From: Chitinophaga sp. CF418
Lineage (GTDB): Bacteria > Bacteroidota > Bacteroidia > Chitinophagales > Chitinophagaceae
DNA: 64,000 bases
NCBI RefSeq assembly: GCF_900142925.1
Contig: NZ_FRCN01000005.1
Location: 62,001-126,000 of the forward strand
Direction of reading: 5' to 3'
Shown: positions 1-8,500 of the stretch, piece by piece
Layout of the letters: each line of letters opens with the position of its first letter
How positions within the stretch are numbered: position 1 is the first letter of the stretch
Notes under the pieces: generated by a model
What the model saw: only the letters and a program-made list of their open reading frames with translations
Told to the model about the DNA's origin: nothing
Database searches by the model: none
Program-made: the position numbers and the translations under genes

Positions 1-32
1 ACCGCCTGCGCACTATTCCTCCAACTGGCAAC

Positions 33-85
33 CTGCCTTGCACACTTTTTTACTCAAAGAACTGGCCCTAAGATATAGTTTTTTC
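33..85. repeat. Left copy of imperfect 53-bp direct repeat
   Basis: Starts ctgccttgcacactttt and ends near gttttttc. It matches 1771-1822 with about five mismatches and one single-base gap. It lies directly before the truncated XRE reading frame, while the other copy lies directly beyond the broken end of the orphan rhs segment, so the two copies bracket the orphan toxin cassette. The origin is not known; a recombination scar or the end of an old element is inferred. Confidence 0.8.
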
Positions 86-426
86 TTTCATCTGTTCTTT
101 CAGCTGAAAAGCAGTGGAGAGAAGCTAAAGGGGTCTCACAACAGGAACTTGCTAAAAAGCTAGGGTCTGCCCATACTGTCATCGGACGTTATGAGCGGGA
201 TGAGATGCGGCCTTCCATTGATGTGGTTAGGAAGTTGGCCGACGCCCTGGCTACTACTGTGGGATTCTTATTAGGGGAAGCTAATGATACTAACATTCTT
301 AAAGACCCTAAGATAATGAAGCGGCTCAATGAGATTAATGAACTCCCTGATAAGGATAAAGAGTGTGCTTATTCTCTGTTGGATGCTTTCCTTGCCAAAT
401 CTAAACTTCAAGCAATACTTAAATAA
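79..426 (+). pseudogene. 5'-truncated XRE-family HTH regulator
   Basis: An open frame without an ATG begins after a TAG at 76-78 and reads through a canonical XRE/Cro helix-turn-helix (KGVSQQELAKKLG, then SAHTVIGRYERDEMRPS), followed by DVVRKLADAL and a C-terminal tail ending at 426. The first helix and natural start are missing. An internal ATG at 205 would give only 73 residues without the recognition helices, so it cannot be a functional start. The coding sequence breaks right after the 53-bp direct repeat, which suggests the gene was cut by the event that placed the repeat. The DNA-binding domain is certain; that the gene is dead is likely, unless an unusual start codon near 91-115 is used. 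Confidence 0.7.
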
Positions 427-429
427 AAA

Positions 430-456
430 TGCCCGGTGCTCACCGGGCATTTTTAT
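430..456. terminator. Intrinsic terminator between XRE remnant and orphan immunity gene
   Basis: A short GC-rich inverted repeat, aaatgcccggtg / caccgggcattt, with a tiny CT-containing loop and T-rich flanks on both sides. It lies between two convergent genes and can act in both directions. Confidence 0.8.
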
Positions 457-466
457 TTAAGTCCCT

Positions 467-736
467 TTATTCTCCGCCAATATCCTCCAAAACATCCCCA
501 AACTCATTTCTCACTTTTATCACATTATCTATGTTCTCTTTCCATACATTAGAATGAACTACCAAATCGTCAGCATCTTTGATAGACAACTTCAATTTTT
601 TAATTAAAACTAACGTTGATTGCATTTGAGTTGCACCGTTTTCTTTAATTTTCAACAATGCCAATTCAAGACTGTTCGGATTTCCGTCGTAAATAGTCTC
701 AAAAATATCCTCAAACTTAGCTGTATTCATCATCAT
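467..736 (-). CDS. Putative immunity protein of the orphan rhs toxin
   Basis: An 89-residue acidic, helical protein with no signal peptide, so presumably cytoplasmic. It overlaps the 3' end of the orphan rhs toxin cassette by 4 bases, the usual toxin-immunity coupling. The central segment (GATQMQSTLVLIKKLKLSIKDADDLV is the region, residues about 34-60) has an amphipathic helix-turn-helix rhythm that recalls the L7/L12 C-terminal fold, but this is only an impression. The immunity role is inferred from position and size; no named family was recognised. It ends just before the convergent terminator at 430-456. Confidence 0.6.
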   Translation of the reverse strand: MMMNTAKFEDIFETIYDGNPNSLELALLKIKENGATQMQSTLVLIKKLKLSIKDADDLVVHSNVWKENIDNVIKVRNEFGDVLEDIGGE

Positions 737-1698
737 TTTTTATTTAAGTCAATGGTTACATCTACAACTTTTCCAGGTTTAGCTGAAGAACTACGCTTCG
801 CTCTTTCGAATTGTATACGAAAATTATCAAATTTGTGTTCTTTAGCATCTTGCATAAACAGCTCAAGAGTTTCAAGCATCGCCTCACGGCCAAATTCGTT
901 CTTAAGTTCATTTCCTGGAACTCCTCTTGGATATAAAATAAATGTAGTTAATTCTAATGTTTTCCCATCTGAAAAAACGTTCCGATAAGCTAAAAAATCA
1001 TTTATTTTGCCGTCTGGATAAACAATCTCTCCGCCAATCATATTTCCTTCAATCTTGTAATTCAATTTTGCTCGTTCTGCCTGTCTATAGCTACCGAACT
1101 GAATTGCATTTATTTGTTTGCCCGCACTTGCTCCAGTTTCAGTATAGGCAATATTGGTTGCCGACTGTCCTTTTACCATTTGGGGAAAAACACTAGCCCC
1201 GTCTGCAGGAATGCCACCAAACGACACCATAACTCCATCTGCCGTGCTCCATTTCAACGCTGACTGATCACCTCCCCATAAATATCCTGCAGCTCCAAAA
1301 GGTCCTCCGCTAATAGCCGCTGCAACAGCGTCGTCATGCTCATTCTTAATAGCGGCTACATTCTGCCTCACTATGGACGCAGGCCCAATATGCCCGTTAC
1401 CATATATATCGGGAATTGCTATTTCAGGTTCTCGATATCTCCAGCTTTCACTCTTTATACGAATTTGCTCCGCCTTCGCAGTGTTAATTCTAGCGTAATC
1501 TCTGTTTGCATTTCCTTGTCTTTGTATAAAAGTTTCCGCACCATCCAAATCTGTCGCCTGTATAGGAGTATTACCTGAAAACTGGTAAGGTGTCAATTCC
1601 GGATACTTAGGCGTCAATGGATCCACACTCAAAAACCTCCCCAACCTCAGATCATACACCCTCAATCCATAATCCTGCTGATTCCCCTCACCCTTCAC
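733..1698 (-). CDS. Orphan rhs C-terminal toxin cassette (truncated Rhs core plus toxin domain)
   Basis: The first 45 residues are the end of an Rhs repeat-associated core (QQDYGLRVYDLRLGRFLSVD, then LTPYQFSGNTPIQATDLDG). They match the main Rhs protein. The remaining 275 residues differ completely: a linker with GGPFGAAGYLWGG and an unrecognised C-terminal domain ending in VVDVTIDLNKK. The frame is open upstream to a TGA near 1761; the only start seen is GTG at 1698, inside the core, so the piece lacks an export region. This is the layout of displaced rhs-CT/immunity modules known from Rhs and CDI loci. They are thought to be silent until recombined onto a full-length gene. The toxin activity is unknown. 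The 4-base overlap with the downstream small gene supports a toxin-immunity pair. Confidence 0.7.
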   Translation of the reverse strand: MKGEGNQQDYGLRVYDLRLGRFLSVDPLTPKYPELTPYQFSGNTPIQATDLDGAETFIQRQGNANRDYARINTAKAEQIRIKSESWRYREPEIAIPDIYGNGHIGPASIVRQNVAAIKNEHDDAVAAAISGGPFGAAGYLWGGDQSALKWSTADGVMVSFGGIPADGASVFPQMVKGQSATNIAYTETGASAGKQINAIQFGSYRQAERAKLNYKIEGNMIGGEIVYPDGKINDFLAYRNVFSDGKTLELTTFILYPRGVPGNELKNEFGREAMLETLELFMQDAKEHKFDNFRIQFERAKRSSSAKPGKVVDVTIDLNKK

Positions 1699-1752
1699 CT
1701 CATTATCATTCTCCTTCCCATTAAACCCATAACGATAGCCCTCCGCATTATA
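1577..1752 (-). repeat. Rhs-core homology segment, orphan copy
   Basis: 176 bp that align without gaps to 3365-3540 in the main rhs gene at roughly 85-90 percent by eye. They encode the YGFNGKENDNE... core end. Homology stops abruptly after cattata on the upstream side and after the LDG codons on the toxin side. It gives a tract where homologous recombination could swap toxin ends. Confidence 0.85.
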
Positions 1753-1770
1753 CCCCCGTCACCCTTGCTA

Positions 1771-1822
1771 CTGCCTTGCACACTTTTCTAATCAAAGAAC
1801 TGCGCCTAAGATATGTTTTTTC
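1771..1822. repeat. Right copy of imperfect 53-bp direct repeat
   Basis: Begins ctgccttgcacactttt, as at 33-85, and lies about 20 bases beyond the point where Rhs-core homology of the orphan cassette ends. See the left copy. Confidence 0.8.
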
Positions 1823-2119
1823 GCCTATTCTGTGCTCTCTTCCACCGCTATCAGGTATACACTGTTTATATTTTCTTCATAAATCTTTCATTGTGTCGTA
1901 CACGCAAGACTGGCTATCAGACCTCTCACCGTCTTCTGAACGCTGGTGATCTGACATTATTCAGCTTAATACTGGTAGCTCTTTTCAACTCCCCGTTACT
2001 CTGCAGCTCCCTCAAACTACGGGCGAGATTCAAATAAAAAGCTCGGCACAATTATCATGTTTTTACTCATATATTCCATGCCTGGTTATTCTCTTCATCT
2101 ATCGTGCCACCAATAAATT
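1823..2119. other. Gene-less stretch between immunity gene and orphan cassette
   Basis: About 300 bases between the immunity gene of the main Rhs and the 53-bp repeat. The longest open frame (74 codons on the plus strand from 1813) has a low-complexity, hydrophobic composition and no recognisable domain. No tRNA, terminator or rhs homology was seen. It is probably filler left by rearrangement. Confidence 0.5.
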
Positions 2120-2581
2120 CTACAATATAATAAACTCATTGATACCACCTTCGTCATCATTAAATTTAATTATGTCCAATCTAGGAACGATTAAAATATA
2201 GTCACTAAACTGAAAAAAATTCATATTAAAGCGTTGTTCGTACCAGTAACTAAAACTAATTAAGTCATTTGCATCAAAAATAAAAAAACAACCATTGTCA
2301 TGCCCTTCGTCAGAAAACAGAAATACTTGTTCTGTATCATCAATTCCATCAAAGAAAAAACTTTTAAAATCACTGACTCCCAATTCTTGCTGGCCAGTCG
2401 TAAACAAATACCAATTAGGTATTTGTTTACGATGGTATTCATTATTGACTGTCTGAAGTGCACTATATAGTGAATTTAGATATGTCAGATCACTATATGT
2501 TAAAAAATTAAGTTTTGTCTTACTCAAACTTTCCATCGCAGTTTCAGAAGAAATCACCCATTTATTATCTTCTATTTTCAT
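2120..2581 (-). CDS. Putative immunity protein of the main Rhs toxin
   Basis: A 153-residue acidic protein rich in aromatic residues (FFIFDANDLISFSYWYEQRF near the middle-end), without signal peptide or membrane segment. It starts 2 bases after the stop of the 8.6-kb rhs gene and shares its transcript. The general look (a negatively charged globular protein with a hydrophobic beta core) resembles SMI1/KNR4- or SUKH-type immunity proteins, but no diagnostic motif was confirmed. Its function is inferred from position. Confidence 0.6.
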   Translation of the reverse strand: MKIEDNKWVISSETAMESLSKTKLNFLTYSDLTYLNSLYSALQTVNNEYHRKQIPNWYLFTTGQQELGVSDFKSFFFDGIDDTEQVFLFSDEGHDNGCFFIFDANDLISFSYWYEQRFNMNFFQFSDYILIVPRLDIIKFNDDEGGINEFIIL

Positions 2582-2583
2582 TC

Positions 2584-5500
2584 CTATTTTTTTGCTTTGG
2601 GTTTAAAAAGCTGTTCCTGACCATAGATAAAATATTTCTCGCCATTATCCCATTTTAATTTACCATTCTTAGGGTTAACAACTCCCCTCTGAATTCTTAC
2701 GTGAGGCCCCTCATTCGTATTAATATGCCCTGCAGGCTCCCATTCAATTTGAATTTGTTCGCCATTCAACTCTCCTACCCATCTATTTGGTTTTCTCTCA
2801 ACAAAATTATCTAAAGAACCACCCGCAGCATCCTCAGCCACTCGCAACAAATCATCTTCATTTCTCACAAAGAATCGAGTAACCTCGTACCCCTCAGCAT
2901 TTGTGATTGATCTCTTTGCAATATTAATTGTTTTATTTAGGTGAGATAACGTCTTGGTCTCAAATGTTAGCCCCTTTAACTCCTCTGCTCCAGGTGTTAA
3001 AAACATTGCTGTTTCAAATGCCAATGCCCCAATAGCGAATTCGTTACCCCTTGATGCCTTTCTTATTAAACTACCATAGTCATTTACAATATCTTTTGCA
3101 GAATGCACAAAATTCTTTCCAATCTCTGTGAAATGGTCCTTGACACGCGGATCCGCAATCGTAGTTGTTGTCGGTAAAGTCTTTAAGCTAGACCTTATAG
3201 CCGCAGGCAAATTCTTTAAACTAGCTAACGCTTTGGTCGCTCGCTCTGTAAACCCTTTATCAATTTTCTCCAAATGGTTTGTGCCCAAAATCTTTTTTTC
3301 TAAATCCATGAACATCACATATTCCAAACCATCTAAATCTATACCATCAATTGGTCTATTACTCGCAAACTGATACGGCGTTAATTCTGGATATTCGGGC
3401 GTCAATGGATCAACCGACAGGAACTTCCCTAACCTCGGATCATACACCCGCATCCCATAATCCTGCTGATTCCCATCTCCCTTCACCTCATTATCATTCT
3501 CCTTCCCATTAAACCCATACCTGTAATTACCCGCATTATAACTCCTCCCCACCATCATCATCCCAAACGGATAATATTCCTGCGCCGACCGAACATCCGC
3601 CTTATACCACCCAGCAGTTTGCAGCCACCTCTTATCACTCACCGTTGCCAGTACGTTCCCTAAATGGTTACTTAATTCAAAGACCTTATTCCCACGTATG
3701 AAATTAATATTTATACCTGAATCTAATCCAGGTAAATTTACAGCAGTAGACGGCTGCGCATCTTCCAGATTGGTAACCAATGAATTAACGCCTAAACGAC
3801 TGGAACCATAGAGGTGTACCTCCGACCTTGACAATTTACCACCATTAACGCCCGGATCTCCTTTCTCATAAACGGCCATCACATTACCGCTTGCGTCTCG
3901 TACATACCAGGTCTCTATTCCATTGACATTCTTGTTAATGCGATTACCAGCTACATCATAGGTATAATTAATAAGCGTACCGCCCTTGATGATGCTTCTG
4001 ATCTTACCATACACCGTCCAGTCAATAGCTGTTATACCTGCACTTACATCCTTAGTCAGATTACCGATACTGTCATAATCGTAGTTTCCAGATAATTGGT
4101 TATCAATATCAACATCGTAATTAGAAGGAGATACCTTATCCTGTACATAAGTCAGCTTATTGGTTCCTGCCTTATAGTTATAAATAAGACTATCCATTGG
4201 CTGTGGCTTGCCTGCAAAAGTGTTACTACCCGCCCTGTTATAAGTCAGGATATTACCATTTGCATCATAACTAATATCCTCTTTAAAATCAGGCAGACTT
4301 ACCGGCGTCCATTTATTAATCAGAGAATCCAGTCCTCTGCTCACCTGCATACCCTTCAGACGGTTCAAAACGTCATAATTGTATGCATACTGCAAAGGAG
4401 TGCCTAATGAAGGAATAGACTGACTAATGGCCCCTATATTACCATTGAACAGCGGTTTAAACCCGGTATTTCCTACCGATGCAAAAGGACTCAGGCCCTG
4501 ACCAAGGGTCTTATACTCTCTGTCGCCATAATAATGTAACGCAAATCCAAAGACATCTCTGGCTGCACTGGTTCCATCATGCCCCATATCAAAGCCGGTG
4601 CCGATAGAAGTGCTGTTAACACCCTTTAACCAGCCTTGCAGCGTATACGCATAATCCATCCCCTGTACCTGTTGCTGCCCAATTACACTACGCGCTAGTG
4701 GTCCATGTTTATAGTACTGGTAAAATGCATCATTCTCCCAATAAACACTATCACTGCTGGTCTCAACATTCGTCAGGCGGTTTTCTGCATCATAACTGTA
4801 ACGGTGATAAAAAGCGTCTGGCATTCCAGGCTGATAGGCTACGTGATTTACCTTACCACTGATCAAATCATACCTGTACACAATCTTCTTGAAGCGATTT
4901 TGCGCAGCAGCCATGCTTCCTTTCTTATAATCCTGCAACAGGGTATCGACGTTCCCATGAATGTCATAACTATAGAAAGTAGCAGCAGCATAACCACCGG
5001 CAGCCTGCTCAGGAGCAGAATCATACAGTGCAGTCCAGGCTACCCTGTTGCGTAAGTTAACAGGAGATAAGTAGCCAACAATAAAACTATTAGCAATGTC
5101 ATAAGTCGCCCTGGTGATCTGGGTACGGCTGTTGGCCGAGTTTGTAAACCAAGCGGACAAGCTACCCGGACTCCTGCTAAGTGCATTATCCATTGCAGTG
5201 CTGCTGGAAATCTCTCCGACCTCTGTGATTCGTCCTAAAGGATCATATTGCGTATAGCTATAAGCCGCTAAAGGCTGCTGTTTTGCATTCTGGGAAACCG
5301 CTAATCTACCCAACCTGTCATACCAGAACTTACTATCTCCGGCATCAGGGGTACGCTGTGCTACTACCTGGTTCAGGGTATTGTACCGGTATTTAGTCAC
5401 CATAGTATGCGCTGGTGTCAAATCAATTCCGGCCGCTCTCGCAGCTCTTACACGGCTGGCCCATGACGCAGAACGATCCACTACCACACCCGCAGGAGGA

Positions 5501-8500
5501 ACAGTTTTAACAAGGTTCCCTGCCTGGTCATAATAATACAAAGTGTAATGGTATTCGCTGATATTGTATGTCAAGGTATATGCTTCCTTCTGACCGGCCT
5601 GTATGCAGCTGTCAGTATAGGTATTACCAAAGCTTGTTCTCAGTGAATCAACGTATGCATTGTAGAGCTCCGTTCCTTTGCTCACCGCAAAGTATTCATT
5701 ATCTGAACAGTTGTTCGAACTGTCAGTATAGCTACGGAATATAGCATTTGAATTTCCGCATAACAACGGACCACCACGAATTTTATAACAACTGTCGCTG
5801 TCATTGCAGCCAAGGCCAAAATCATATATCGTGAGGTCAACAGACTGAATAGAAATAGGCAATAGCGCACTATCAATGCTTCTCGCCATGTTAATATTCA
5901 TCTGACCATTCTTGTTGGGCGTAACCCTGAGCGAGGTGAAGGTACTATTCAGCGTAGAGTCACCGCAGGTCAGCCGTCCCGATACAGGAGTATAAACCAG
6001 CAATCCGCGGGTACCGTAGGTACCTCCTGCAACGTAGCCACCATCAGATCTTTCCAGTACGTCATTCAGGAAAGATGAACTATCTAATTTTATCAGATCA
6101 GACCAGGCAAGTGTAGTATCACTATTGATCTTATTAAATGTAAATATATTTTTAGGCTGAGTAAGCACGTTTTGTACCGCAAGAATCCCATTAGCAGATC
6201 CTACCATCGGCATTCCCTGGGCAACTACTGTATCTAATGGACTCGACAACTGACGTGAGGAAAGTACATCTCCATTATTGGTAATACCTACAATTCCACT
6301 CCTCGCCGATTTCCCGATCCCATTTGTAACATTGAATAAAAACCCGTAAGTCGTCTTCTGAACAATATTTGGATAGTTATTATTTGTTCCCGGCGCGCTT
6401 CCAAAGTCATATCTGAATATTTTGTTTGTTACCCCCGTATTCTTATTCAATTTAACGATCACAACGTCATAGTCACGCCACCCACCGCTATGCACCAGGA
6501 AAGTGCTTCCTAACACCACCAAACTGTCATGGTCTTCAAACATTGAATAAGCTTCGTCAATACTACCATTACCCAGTTGTCTCAACCACTTGCCATATCC
6601 ATTGGCATCTATAGCGCCCACTAACCAATCACCGGTGCTGTCTACGTAGTTATTATTTGTTCTTCCGGCAAAAGCATAGCCACCATCGCTGGTCTGGATA
6701 ATGTCCCATCCTGTCTCACCATTCGCGGTACTTAACCCGATTTTCCTACTCCATTGAACATTTCCGGTTACATCAGTCTTCACGATAAGCACAGCTGAAC
6801 TATCACGTCCTACACTTTGTACCGAGCCGATTGCCACATATCCCCCTTCGCTGGTCGTTCTTACTTTTGTAAAGTAGTTATCAGAGCCGAAGCCGTAGTG
6901 TTTTGCCCATTCCACATTTCCATTCTTGTCCACTTTCAGCAGGAGTGCGACAGTATCCCGCTGTACTACAGGCGTCACAGGCCCTACAGATACGTTTGAA
7001 GTATCACTCACTCTCGCTAAACTAACAGTACTATCTGCTATACCCTTCAGGGAACCTGCCAAGAGGTAACCGTTATCCGGTGTACGAACCATATCGGCGA
7101 TAACAACACCTCTTCCCAGCCATTCCTCATAGGTATGATAAAGCTTATTACCAGCTTTGCAAACCGTGCTGTCTTTAGTAGTATACAGCGCACAGGTATC
7201 CATAAAAACAAGATATTCCCATGCCTGCTTCCCGAATCCGAGGCGATTATTCATATAAGCAGCGAACAGCTGATTCTTCAACTGCTGCAGCGAATCTGTT
7301 TCCTGCTCCATCGGTGTAACACCAGGGAACTTCACTTTAAAAGAGTCGTATGCCTGCTTTACTTCCGTACATGAAACGCACGGAGGAGCAACGTTACATT
7401 GGATTAACACCGGAATTTCCACCGGTTGGGACAAATAACTACAGCTACCTGCAGAAGCACTACATGCATTCAATAATACCTGGATATCCGCCTGTACAAG
7501 CGATGTACCTCTTGTGCGGTTCAGATAAGCCGCTAATGTAGTGTCTATGTTTTTCTTACGCACATTGTATTCTGTCTGCAAAGTGCGTAACTGGTTACAC
7601 TCACAATCCGTCGGACCTGTATAAGTCTGCTTATCTGCATAAGCCGGCTGCTTGTCATATGGAGCAGGAGCCGTGATCAGATATGCGTTGCATGTCCAGG
7701 GACTATCGATATGATTAGTCTGGTTGTATTCATCTAATACATCCTGGAAACTTTTGTACTTGTAACTGCTGGACGGCTTGACTGAGCTGGCGCCCAGTGG
7801 ATGGTCTACATCCGATCCCTGTCTACACACTTCCAACAATTTCGTCCTGATCTCTTTCCAGGCAGTTGTATCATACTTACAAGGAGCCAGCTGCTGCATC
7901 CAGGTAGACACATAGGCTCTGCAGGTCTGCGCATATACTGTGTCAAGCGCTTTATTCAGCGAGTCTGTCAACTCATTTTGTGTCTTGTTAGTGCTGAGGT
8001 ACCCCAGCCCGTTCTGCGACAAAGCGGCTGCAGATGTATTGAAACGCGGATATTTTCCTATTTCTATCAGCTGCTCAGCGGTTATCATGGCATATCCTGC
8101 AGGCGCACCTACATTATAGATATCGGCATCCAGGAGATTATGCTTGGCCGCCAGATAAGACTGACGGAAGCTTCTCCAGGCCATATCAAGATCGCCCTGA
8201 CATAACACTGCTTCGTTAAATGCAGCTGAAGGTGTTTTATAGGTATCAAAACAACCTTTCACAGCATCTTTACATTTCACGCTGAGGGTAGCAACACTCC
8301 ACAGAGAAAGCTTGCTATCCGGAGCTGTCTGGCTATTATAGTTGGTCAGGATCTGTTTGAGCTGCGTATTCCATAAAGAATTTTCTGCCGCCAGCGGATC
8401 CTTGTTTGCCTGAACTGCCGGGAAAACAAAAGCAGTATCTGCTATAGGATTCAGATAACCACTATCCCGGGCCGTTGCATATTCATCAACAGCCTCCATC

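Noticed and set aside
1813..2037. 74-codon plus-strand frame after the 53-bp repeat
   Set aside because: Composition is not protein-like and no domain is recognised; it overlaps the repeat and has no ribosome site.
4096..5055. Plus-strand frames within the rhs gene region
   Set aside because: They are antisense shadows of the long, clearly coding minus-strand Rhs frame.
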